Positions 42,801 through 54,800 of a stretch of 64,000 nucleotides of DNA are shown piece by piece (the first letter of the stretch is position 1; every line of letters starts with the position of its first letter). The DNA lies in assembly GCF_001522545.3 (NCBI RefSeq), contig NC_031792.1, positions 2,563,500-2,627,499 of the forward strand, read 5' to 3'. Below the pieces are notes generated by a model that was not told the origin of the DNA, did not search any database, and was given only the letters and a program-made list of their open reading frames with translations. The position numbers and the translations under genes are program-made. This DNA is from Parus major. Taxonomy: Eukaryota > Chordata > Aves > Passeriformes > Paridae.

Positions 42801-45800
42801 AGGAGGACAAATTAGAATTTCATGCATATTTCATATACACTTAATCACTTGGCAAAGACCAAAACACTTCCCCATTAGGCGGAATTTATGCTAAATGCTG
42901 TTTCCATGAGGCGCCAGTCACTGCCTGTTCAGAGGTTACAGCAGTTCCCCAGGCAGGTGTCCCTGCAAGGGGAGGTGGGGACACTGTGACGGTGCCACAG
43001 CAGCAGGGCAGGGCCCCTAACAGCAGCTTTATTCCAAAGCTATTCCACAGAGCCCATCCCGCTTCATGGGACATCAGCTGCTGCCTGTGGGGTCCTGTTT
43101 GGTGCCCCCCTGAGCCACTTGGGTCCCCACAGAGCTCTGAAGGGCTGCAAGGCAGCAGAAAACAAAGTGTGAGGCTCATAAACCCGAGCCACTGCTGTAC
43201 AACCCCTTCCTGGGAGACTTACAGCATCCTTGTGCAGCCTTCTCCTGCTTTACACCTCCTAGTAGGAGCTTCTCCAGCTGCTCCAAACCTTCCTGCTGAG
43301 CACTCCTCCCTCCTGCCAGGGAGCCAAACCTTGCCTGGATCCAGTTTCCCTTCTCACAGGGGCTCTGCCATTCTCAAACTGCCTGAGCTCACTGGCTCCT
43401 CAAGGACTAACATAGCTCAGCTGCCTCCCCTGAACCCAAACAGGTTGCCCCTGGTTTTTGGCTTTCACTACACTTCACAAGTCTCCAAAAAGGGATCTTG
43501 CTGTCTGCTTTATCTTACAGGAAAAAAAAAGATATAAAGGTTTACTGTTGAGGTTAAATCAAGGCGCAGATAGGAGTCTCCTCTGGTTTTCCTTCTCTTG
43601 AAACTCCAGTGTTGGATTTCTCGTTAAAAAAAAAAGATAAATACTATGGAAATTGTCACTGAGGTGGTAACAAACCTCTCTTGGCTGAGACAATCTAAAG
43701 GACCAAGTTCTGTGTTCCTAACAGTGCCCAACTCCAGCCCGAGCACAGCTGGTCACCCAAAAAAGCTGCGCCTAAAATAAACCAACAGAGATGTCAGAGA
43801 TTTAAACGGGGTTATTCTGCTTCCAGAGCAGGGGAGGGGGGACTGGGGAGAGCCGAGTTCCACACCCCAGGCTGTCTGTCGTCTGTCTGTCTGTCTGTCT
43901 GTCTGTCTCACTGGGCAGCAGCAATTCCTCCTTCTCCGTCCTGGTTCCCCTTCATCCTCAAACAGCATCTCTTCTTTTTATTTATTTATTTAATAAATAA
44001 ATTTATTATTTAAAAAAAAAAATTATTCATTCACTCATTTATTTATTTTTTTTTTCCCTTGTTCTGTCTGCCTGGCTCTGTAGCCTTCTCTGCTGCCTGA
44101 CCTAAATCTGCTCCGTGGCCGTGGCCGGGAGCTCCGGCGGGGTCTGCCCGCTGTGGGGGTCCCTGCCCGGGCAGCCGGGGGGCTCCAGCCCCAGGGGATG
44201 CTCAGGGGATGCTCGGGGTGGGTTCTCCTTCCCCTCCTGTGAACCTGTTGCATAAGAGGGATTTGAGGGCTCCCACATGGCTCTCCCCCCGCCCGTCTTC
44301 TTGCAGAATAAAGACCTTGTTTTTCCAAGTGTTTCGCTTGCTGGAGGTTTAAGCAGCCCCTTCTTTCCAGGCGCCGCTGCTCGCTGGTGCTGGGGTCAGC
44401 GAGAGCTGCAGGGTATCAAGCCTAAGAAGGGCTTATCCCTGTATTTTTACAGCTTCCCAAGGCCCCGAGCTCCGGGGTGAGCAGCCCTGGGCTGAGCTGT
44501 GGCGTGCGAGGGCTCAGGCACGCACGTCCTCTGCTGCAGGGAGCAGAGCACCCATCCCTGAGCTGCTTTCCCCGGCTTTCCCTGCACGCCTGGCTGTCTC
44601 TGCTGGCTGCTGACAGCCACTGAGGGTTTGTCCTGTGCTGGCAGCTCCCACTGTGCTGCTGCTGCGAGAGCTTCCCCATAGAAACCAGCCCTTTGCTGGC
44701 AGATCCAGCACACACACACACGGGAATAATGGGATCGTGCACGGCTCCATGTGAGCTGGAAAGCAGCACGGAATCACAGAATATCCTCAGCTGGAGGAGA
44801 CCCAACCCTTGGCCCTGCACAAACACCCCAGCAATCCCACCCTACGCATCCCTGGGACCGCTGCCCAAACTCTCCTGGAGTTCTTGGGGCTGGGGACATT
44901 CCTTGGGGAGTCTGGGCAGTTCCCAGCACCTTCTTGGGGAAGAACCTTTCCCTGAGATCCAGCTAAACCTCTACTCTCCTCCCCCTCCTGGGGACCACCA
45001 CTGGTCACAGAGAGAAGGGATCGGTGCCTGGCTCTCTGTGTCCCATCAGGCAGAAAGCTGCCTCTGTGGCCTCATCAGCCTGGATTGAAAAACACTTCCC
45101 AGCCCTTGGTTTGAGTTTTCATTCTCATCATCCCCTGAATCCTGTTTGTGTGAGGAAGAATAAAAGGAAACCTTACCCTTTTCTGCCAACACATACAGGA
45201 GAGATGCTGCTTTGAATGAGTTTTCCCAAAGTCTGGTATTTCCAAGGAAGGGTGGCATGAGGGGATGTTTGCTGTCCCTGTGGGTCAGGCTGGGACTCAG
45301 GGTGTCCTTTTCCTTGGCGTTGCAGGTCAGCCTCAACGATTCCCACAATCAGATGGTCGTTCACTGGGCAGGAGAGAAGAGCAACGTGATTGTGGCCTTG
45401 GCCAGGGACAGCCTGTCCTTGCTGGGTCCCAAAAACAGCGATGTAAGTAACACAGCCTGGCCCTGTCCGGGTGCACCTTCTGCTTCTGGGCCAGGCAAGG
45501 TGATGCTGGCTGCTGAGCTACAGCCTGACTTGCTCTTGTGTCCTGAGAAACACAAGAAAGGCCCACAAGTTTGGGTTCAGAGGCACAAAAATATTAAATG
45601 TGTCCTCTGTGGTTCGAAGCATGGTTAGGAAAATCTCGAATCTTTCCCCGCCTCATAGTTTATTTGACTGTCCACCAAATCCATCAGAAGTGAGCTCAGA
45701 ACTTTGTGCTTCTCACTGAGGGGCTTCTCCTTTGCAGGTTTATGTGTCCTATGACTATGGGAAGAGTTTTAAGAAGATTTCGGAGAAGTTCAGCTTTGAT

Positions 45801-48800
45801 GGGGGGAACAGCAGCGAGGTGGCCATTGCCCAGTTCTACCACAGCCCGGCTGACAACAAGAGGGTGAGGGGGACGTGGCAGCTGGGCCTTTGTCCCTGCT
45901 GTCACAGGCAGCCTGGACACCCCTTGGGCTGTCCCTGGGGCAGAGGTGGCACGTGCCAGGCACTCCTTGTATGGCTTGGTGATGCTCAGAGTGTGGCCTG
46001 AGAGGGGTGGCTGGGACAGCCTAATTCTTCCCCTCTGAAGTTTGCCCTCCTGGGGTGTGCACCTTCATTCCAGCCAGCCTGAGCTCTGCTCTGACCTTCC
46101 CCCCTGTCTGTCCCTCCACTCCCAGTATATCTTTGTGGATGCCTTCGCCCCGTACCTCTGGATCACCACCGACTTCTGCAACACCATCCAAGGCTTCTCC
46201 ATCCCCTTCAGAGCAGCAGACCTCCTCCTGCACAGCAGGAACCCCAACCTCCTCCTGGGCTTCGACAGGTCTCACCCTAAAAAACAGGTGAGCACTTTGC
46301 TCAGGTGGGGAACCACCATGCTGTGATGTTCCTGTGTCCTGCTTTGTCCCCCACAGCTGAGAGCCACTGTGCCTCGTGCCAGGGCCATGTGGCTTCATGC
46401 TTTGGCCATTCAGGGTGTCTGATCTCACATGCAGAGCTGTCCAAATCAGCCAGGACACTCTCTTCCCTACAGCCTGTCTTGTTCTTACCTCTGGGCAATG
46501 AGGATGTAATACCTGCAGGCTGCCTGTCTTATTTCCCTTCCTTTTTCCTTCATCCACACTGCTCCCAACCGTATCCATCACTCCAACTATTGTGGTCATA
46601 ACTCACCACAGAGCACTGGCAGCTGAGGCAGGGTGACCTCTGCAGAGTTTCATGTGGTTTGGCTTTGGGTCCTCAATAACAAATTGCTGCTTGAATACAA
46701 ACACTTTTTTTTCCCCTCTGGAGCTGTTGGGTAAAGATTGAAAATAGTTACAGCACCTTCAGATAGACACAGTGAGTAAAACCTGGAGGTGAAACAGTGG
46801 GAAATCCTTCTGGTAGAAGGCTAAAGGATGGATTTTTGCTGTTTGGGTTAGTGTGTTAAAAAAACTGCTGCTGCTCCAGGAGCAGAAAGTAGAAATGACA
46901 GGAAATCACAGGAAATCACAAAGAAATCACAGGAGTAGCCATGGATGGACACATTGGGTCTCCTGAAGGACTGGGTCTGTCTGTGTCTCAATCCTACTGG
47001 CATCTCTCACCTTTGTTGTTGCAGCTCTGGAAGTCAGATGACTTTGGCCAGACCTGGATAATGATTCAGGAACATGTGAAGTCTTTTTCTTGGTAGGTAT
47101 TGCACCCAGTTCCTGTCTTCTCTCGTTCCTCACTTCTTGCAGTGTTTGCTGCCCTGTGAAGATCAGCCCTCTGGGTAGCAGGGTGTGCTCCAGCCTCTCT
47201 CTGCACCGTGGGGATGTGGCACGGCAGGGTGACAAGTGACAGCCACCCACACCAGCACCCAGGGGTTTTTCCCATTCTCCTCACCCCATCTCTTTGCTCC
47301 TGCTGCTGATTCTCCAATCCCACCACGTTCCCTGTCCTCCCAGGGGGGTTGAGCCCTACGACAAGCCCACCACGGTGTACATCGAGCGGCACGAGCCCTC
47401 GGGGGCCTCGACGGTCATCCGCAGCACAGACTTCTTCCAGAGCCGGGAAAACAAGGACATAATCCTGGAAGATGTTGAAGACTTCCAGCTCAGGGACAAA
47501 TACATGTTTGCAACCAAGTCTGTGGTGAGTGACACGCGACGATTTCACTGCCGAGGGTTGATGGGGTGCGGAAACACAGCGGGCAAGAGCATCTGCCGGG
47601 GATGTGCTGCACCTCACATCCTTCAGACCTCACTGGCTTGTCACAGAGGTGTCACCCAGAGGTGTCACCCAGNNNNNNNNNNNNNNNNNNNNNNNNNNNN
47701 NNNNNNNNNNNNNNNNNNNNNNNNNNNCCTCACATCCTTCAGACCTCACTGGCTTGTCACAGAGGTGTCACCCAGAGGTGTCACCCAGCCTGCCAGCAGC
47801 TGCCACCCCCTGAGTTCCCAGCTGCCCGTGCCGCTCTCCCTGTGGTGTTTCCATACCCCTGCCTCGGGCAGGCTGGGCAGAAGTAGGTCAGCCTGCAGAG
47901 GGCTGGGACCCGGGAAAAACCACGGGATGGCTGGGAAGGACGTGGGGTGGGGGTGGCAGGGGAAGGGGGATGTGGCTCAGCAGCTCGGTGGTTAAAGGAG
48001 GCCGCTTGTCAGAGGAGATTACCATCAAACATGGACCAGGTCCAAGCAGCCTAATGTGCTCCAGCCTGGAAAGAAAGCTGCATTTTCAGTCTGCCTTCCT
48101 AAGAAAAGAGGATGTGGGTGAGCAAAAGTGAGCTTTTGGTCCCTCTGCAGCCGGAGCCTCTCTGTGCTTTTTACAGTTCTTGGCCAAATTCGAACAAACC
48201 TGAAAAGAAAGCAAGAAAGTGTCTGTGCTTCCTCTGAGGGCCGGGCCTTCCTAGATCAGCAGCATCAGAGGGACAAAGTCCTGATCCTTCTAGAATTCAA
48301 GGAGCAGCTTTCTTTTCAAAAGATGCATTTCTCCCCTGCAGCTGCCATCGAGGGTTTTAAGAAGGAACCTTTATTTAGGGGTGACTGCTGGCAGAACCAG
48401 GGAGGGTTTCCTAGGCAGTAAGTGATGGGTGTGTCACCTCCGGCCCCCTGAGCGGTTTCTGATGGAGGCAGGGAACATTTGCAGAGCAATTTCAGTTTCT
48501 CAGAAGTCTCCCTTGCAGGTAGGACAGCCTGTGACTCCCAGGGCCCGGCCCCTTGGCGCTCTGCCTGCTCTGTGGTTTGCAGGAGATTTTATCGAGGGCT
48601 CAGTGCTGGTGTAGGGTGAAACACTGGGGGTGCTTTGTGTCTCTGCAGAGGAGCCACTGAGCTCAGGGACAGCATCCTGAAAGCATGAGGAGGGTTTGTG
48701 CCCCATTTGGGGGTGCTTTGGAGCTTTTTCTGCTTCTGGAGCACTCAGGGACCAGCAGGCAGCACACCCTGCTTCCCCCTGCAGCTGTACTGACTAAACA

Positions 48801-51800
48801 TCAATAAAATCACCCGTATTCCACACCACGGCAAGCGCTGCTGGGAAACCCTGGGACAGAGGGAGGCTGGCTGCAAACCCTTCATTCGGGAATCACATCC
48901 CCAGGTCTGGAATGAGGCACCTGCCTCCAAACCTGGCCACAGCAGGGGCAGTGCTGGGGGAGGGACAGGCTGGGTGGCACCAGGGCTCTGACTTCTGCTC
49001 CTTTCCGTGGGAGGCACGGTTGCTTAGTGATACAGAGCCTGGGGGAAAAAAAAAACCAACAAAACCAGGCCGCTTATTTTTGGAGCCTAGATCTGGGTTT
49101 AGGTCCTCACCATTGGCATCCTGTATGAAATAGGTTGTCCCCAGCTTTTCACTTTCTCAGCTTCATGCCGGCGCCTTTCGTTTTGCGCAAATCGGTAAAA
49201 ATAGGAAGGAAAGGACTGTGTGCTCTGAAGAAATAGGAGGAATTAAAACCAGCCTCCTTACCCTCACCTGACTGACCAGAAAGGACAATTTGTCTCCTTG
49301 CTGAGCCCTGGCTGTGGCAATTTAAACCCTGAGTGGGGATCACTGCTCCCAGCATCGAGCAGCTGCCACACTCTGCCCACGTGCAGGGGGGTGGAAGTCC
49401 CAGGCACTGGGTGATCCCAGAGGAGATGAGGGTGATTTTTTGGGGTGAGAGCCCCTCCTAACCTGTCCTGTGCCCTGCACAGCGTTTGCTCGGCAGCTCA
49501 CAGCCACCCTCGGTCCAGCTCTGGGTCTCCTTCAACCGCAAGCCCATGCGGGTGGCACAGTTCGTTACCAAGCATCCAATTAAGGTAAGTGGTGCTTCCC
49601 CAGCAGCCTCCCTGCCTTGCCAAGGACACCCTGCAGTGTCAGCAGCAGCTCCAGATGCTGCAGGAGTGGGAAGGGACCTCGTATGACCCTGCTGGGGGGG
49701 TGGCAGTGCAAAGGCTCATGTTGGGATGATCCTGGGGTTTACATGATAGCACCTGGATGGTCACTGGGGCTGGGGGCTGGCAGCAAAGCCCAGATACCAG
49801 AGAGGGGCTGATCCCACTGCTCTGACTCTGCTTTTGGGGATTTTACCTCTTCCCATGCCGTGGGTGCGCTGGTATGACCTGGAGCATCCAATTATTGCAG
49901 GCTGAGGAAGCCCAGGGCAGCACCAGGGCTTGCAACGAGTCCCTGATCCACGAACGTGGCATCCCCAGGCTGGTGGGGGTGAAGAAAGCATGAGAAGCAA
50001 GTTCTTGGTGCTTGGCAGAGCAGTGGGGTGCACTCCCAGCCTCAGGGGGGTCCAGAGATGCAGCACACCTGGGGCTTGGCAACCAGTGCTGCTTCCAGGG
50101 GGATTTGCAGGGCGGAGGATGGGAATCGCTGTGGGGGGAAACACAACAGGAAAAGCAAAGTGAAGATTTTCCACCTGCTGAGTGGAAAAAAAACAGAAAA
50201 AGGTGGAAGCAAGCTAAAAGGAAATCTAAAGCAGCCAGTGTGCAAACCCCCTCTGTGTGCACACACACACGGAGCCTGTTCTTTGTGTGCCAAAGGAATA
50301 TTACATTGCTGATGCCTCGGAGGACCAGGTGTTTGTGTGTGTCAGCCACGACAACAACCGCACCAACCTCTACATCTCGGAGGCAGAGGGCCTGAAGTTC
50401 TCCCTGTCTCTGGAAAACGTGCTCTACTACAGCCCAGGGGGAGCTGGCAGCGACACCTTGGTCAGGTAGGACAGAACTCACCTGAGAACATCGCCCAAAA
50501 TCCGTGAATTTTGGCTGTGCTGGATCAAGGCTTTACCTTTACCTGACACCCCCCCACATTCCTTACGGGGTGGCGAGGGGGTGTGGGGGGTGTTCCATTT
50601 CCATTTCACTGACCCCCACAGGTACTTTGCCAACGAGCCCTTCGCGGATTTCCACCGCGTGGAAGGCGTACGGGGCGTCTACATCGCCACGCTGATCAAC
50701 GGCTCCTTCAGCGAGGAGAACATGCGCTCCGTCATCACCTTCGACAAGGGCGGCACCTGGGAGCTGCTGCAGCCCCCTGCACAGACCCAATACGGGGAGC
50801 ACATCGACTGCCAGGTGCCACGGGGGTCTGGGATGGGGAGAAGACCCCCAAAAGTGGGATTTGTGGGTTGTTAGTGGGCGTGGTGGTCTTGGAGGTCTTT
50901 GCACTCTGCGAAAGGAGGCTGAAACAGCAATGCTGCCACAAAGGAGTCCCTCCTTGCCTTTCTGAGCAGAGGGGGCTGGAGCAGACAGGATGAGGGATGG
51001 GGGGTAATCCACTGTTCTGCTTTCCCAGTTGTCCCAGGGCTGCTCTCTCCACCTGGCCCAGCGCCTGAGCCAGCTGCTGAATTTCCAGCTGCGCAGGATG
51101 CCCATTCTCTCCAAGGAGTCGGCACCAGGACTGATCATTGCCACTGGTACTGCTTTGCCCTTGGCTTAGGGGCTGTTGTTGCCAGGCAGTATTTAGTTTG
51201 TAGAAGCAGGTTATAAAATGCAATTAAATGGTGCATTTCGCTGTCCTTTCCCTCCTGCAGTCCCCGTACAGTAATTACAGAATGAACATTTCACTGCAGC
51301 ACAGAGATGTGAGAAACCTGCTCTGTTCTGATCCTCTTTCCTGATCCTCATGAAGGGCTTCTTGAAGATTCAGAAATTCCTGTTTGTCTTGCTCTGTTAC
51401 TGAGGAATGCACACATTTTGTTTAATCATATTTGTAGCCATGGGTTTTTCCCCCATCTGCTTTTAAAACTTGAAATAGTCCTTGAAATATTTGCTTTTGA
51501 AAGGATTAATTTATAGTGTGAAAAATCATCTCCTCAATCACAGATAAAAATAGTTTGGAGGTGTCTGGCTTCCTTTTAAGCAATCACTTTGCATTCCTCA
51601 AGAAAGATGATTTCTCCCATTCTCCCAGGCTCCGTTGGCAAGAACATGGCAAGGAAAACCAATGTTTATGTCTCGAGCAGTGCTGGAGCAAGGTGGAGAG
51701 AGGTAAGGCTGCTCTTACACCTGCCAGATCAGCCAGCATGGTGGGGGAACAGGAAGAATTTTGGCAGCAATACAGATGAGTTACATGTAAGGTGATTTCA

Positions 51801-54800
51801 TATGAATCCAAGAGCTGGAAGGTGCTCAACGCCTTAAAACGAGGGAAAAAGGTTTTTAGATGAAGGACCAGGCATGGGTTGGTTGGAGATGAATCTGTGG
51901 TGTAGGTGGTGGATTCAGACACAAGAGAGCTTTCTCCTCTATTTTTCCTTTACACTTTTCCTCAGCACAGGTCATTTGGTGTCTTTTAGATGGGACTGGC
52001 AGCCAGGACTTTGTGTGTGAGAGTGTTTGGAGAGGCTCTGGCTTCTCCCAGAAAAATGGGATGCTGCCCTCGGTTTATGGGGAGTTTGCTGCTGTTTACT
52101 GAGTGGATGTTCTGGTCTGTGGCAGTGTTTGTGGTCTGCCTGTGCACTCTGTAGCCAGTGTAATGTGGTATTCCAACATCTGCAAGTTATTTAATCCCGG
52201 GAACTGAGCAGCCTCCCTCTCCCCCTGCGAGTGCTGCGTGGTTGGGGTGAGCTCTGGGCAGCTGCAGCGGCCATGGGGACAAGCCACAGGTCTGGCTGAT
52301 GCCAAGGGTGGTTCAGAGGCTGCTCCTGGCTTTAAAACCCATCTGGAGAGCAGCTGTGGGGACCCTGCAGCCAGGCAGGAGCTGACAGATGGGGCAGGGT
52401 ATCCAAACCCAGCCTTGCAGGTGCCAAGCTCCACAGGTTTGCCCGGGAGTGCAGTTAAAACATTCTGAGGAAGTGTTGATCCAAAGTCACCAGCACCAAG
52501 CTCCTGACTGATCTTTGTATTGTGAGCAGAGGTGCAGAATGACCTCAGCAGTGGAGCTGAGAAGCAGCACCACAACTCCTGCTCAGCTTTGGCCAGCAGC
52601 AGGCTGGGAGGCTCTGCTGGGTGATTTCACAGCCCACAGAAGAAAGGAACAATGCATTCAGTGCCCTGTGCTGTCTCCAAGTGTGACAGCACGTCCTGTG
52701 AGCAGGCCCTGGCATGGGAATGCTCCATGTTTGCATCCTGAGGTGCTCTGGGCTCCCTGGATGAGAAAGCAAAGCTGACTGTGTGCTGGAGGTGTAGGTG
52801 GGTGTGAAATCCAAGCTTCCTGCCATGGGATGGATGGATGAATTGTCTCCAGGGCTTGTTTCTGCATGCCATGGCCCCACTTCTCTCTGAACAGTCACAA
52901 GACCTTCTACAGCCTGAGAACAAACTTCTCTGCAGTCCTGGGAAGGCCACAAGTCACTGCTGGGTGTCAGGAAAACCTCACAGAGGTGACAAATGAGAGG
53001 AGGAGTGATGGACTCTGGTTTTGTGTTGTGGCACTTCCTCCATTCTTTCCATGCACAGAGCACAGGAGAAGCAGAGTCCAGGGCTCAGGGCAGCTTTTAC
53101 ACTCATCTGTTAGGGGAAATGGGCTGGTTATTCTCATCTGCTGATGGTGTCCCATAAACACTTGAATTTCTGCTGCCTCTAGATACTTTATTTGGCCAAA
53201 GCTGACGCATTAGCTTGGGTCAGGCAGAGTTTCTGACAAAGCCATTTTCCCTTCATTCAGCACAGCTCTGCTCACCCCTCAGCACTGTCTCTCTTCCAGG
53301 CACTGTCTGGACCCCACTACTACACCTGGGGTGACCACGGTGGAATTCTGGTGGCCATCGCCCAAGGCACCGAGACCGACCAGCTCAAGTGAGTGCCAGG
53401 GCACAGGGGCTGCCCTGCAGCTCGGGCTGGGGAGGGCAGAGAGAGCCCTGCAGCAGGCAGGACACACCCCTGGCATCTCTCCCAATCTCTTTTTTTGTGC
53501 AGGTACAGCACAAACGAAGGGGAAACCTGGAAAGTCTTCACGTTCTCGGAGAAGCCGGTGTTTGTGTACGGCCTCCTGACCGAGCCCGGCGAGAAGAGCA
53601 CCATATTCACCATCTTTGGCTCCTACAAGGAGAATGGCCACAGCTGGCTGATCCTGCAGATCAACACCACTGACGTGCTGGGTAAGGGGACAGCAGGCAG
53701 AGCCGTCTCTAGGGTGGCTCTGCAGGTGGAGAGAGGGAATCTCCTCCTGTCCCAAGTGTCTCATGTCCACGTGGACACAGCTGCTGAAGGCACTCGTGTG
53801 CCCTGTGCTGTCCCTGTATTCCTTCCCTCCTCACTGAGGAATTTGTTGAAAAGGAAAGGGTGGAAAAAAAAAAAATTCCTTCTGAAGGCTTTGTGCCTAT
53901 GAATGTTTTATAACCCATTTCAGCTTTGATTGCGAGGCAGCATTTTAATCAAAGCACAGTTAAACCCAGCAGAGGAATTTGCTTGACTAAAATTTATCAC
54001 CGATTCCCTTGACATTTTGTTGGGAACGGATCTGTTTGGTAACCAGAACGACTCCATTCAGATTCCCTGTCACTGGCACGGAGCTGTCTGTTCCCTCCTG
54101 GCACCGCGTGCCACCGCACGCTCCCAGCTGGAATTCTCCTTGCCTTTCTTTCCCTGTGGGACAGGGGCCTTGCACTCTGGGGGGGTTTTGTGCCAGGGGA
54201 GGGTGGAGAGGGGAGGGAATCACAGAATGAACTAGGGAAAAGACCCAACATATCCTCATTGACTGAGTGTCACATCCAGTTGTGTTTTAAACACATCCAG
54301 GGATGGTGACTCCACCCCCTCCCTGGGCAGATGATTCCAGTGCCCAATCACTCTTTCAGTGAAGAATTTTCATCCTGATGTCCAGCCTAAACTTCCCCTG
54401 GCATGGCTTAAGGCTGTGTCCTCTCATTCTCTCAGAGCCTGTGGTGTGGGGCTGGATGCCAGCATGCCTGGCACTCCTGGCCACCAGGGACATCTGCATC
54501 TCTCTGCCTTTAAACCTGGGGTGCTGCAAAAGCTGCACCTTTCTGCTCCCCAACCTTGTTTCTCCTCTCAGGGGTCCCTTGCACAGAGAATGACTACAAG
54601 CTGTGGTCACCCTCGGACGAGCGAGGCAATGAATGTTTGCTGGGGCATAAAACCGTTTTCAAAAGGAGGACTCCTCATGCAACCTGCTTCAATGGGGAGG
54701 ATTTTGACAGGCCTGTCATGGTCTCCAACTGCTCTTGTACAAGGGAGGACTTTGAATGGTAAAATAACAATTAATTTCTTCTAGTCTGGATTGTAAATCC

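Larger units (their letters stand above)
36833..45325 (+). other. SORL1: SORL1 intron 1 (8.5 kb)
   Basis: The largest intron in the window. It contains CATC and GTCT microsatellites, an AT-rich low-complexity block at 43976-44057 and a CR1 fragment at 44769-44985. Two stretches (around 41140-41280, with an AP-1 TGAGTCA at 41229, and 42780-42870, with octamer-like ATGCATAT) have the AT-rich, repeat-free look of enhancers. No further exon was recognised. Confidence 0.7.
45326..53681 (+). other. SORL1: SORL1 exons 2-13: VPS10P ten-bladed propeller
   Basis: Residues about 72-597. The Asp-box type motifs of the propeller blades are visible: [30 protein letters not shown] and STNEGETWK. Highly conserved strings such as [16 protein letters not shown] and [16 protein letters not shown] match remembered human sorLA. 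This domain binds peptide cargo such as amyloid-beta and GDNF (known for the family). Exon 8 uses a weak-looking acceptor (GCCAAAG at 50290-50295) but phase and identity support it. Confidence 0.93.

Noticed and set aside
43976..44057. A possible replication origin or matrix-attachment site in the AT-rich block
   Set aside because: It is simple TTTA/AAAT low-complexity sequence, and nothing beyond composition supports a function.
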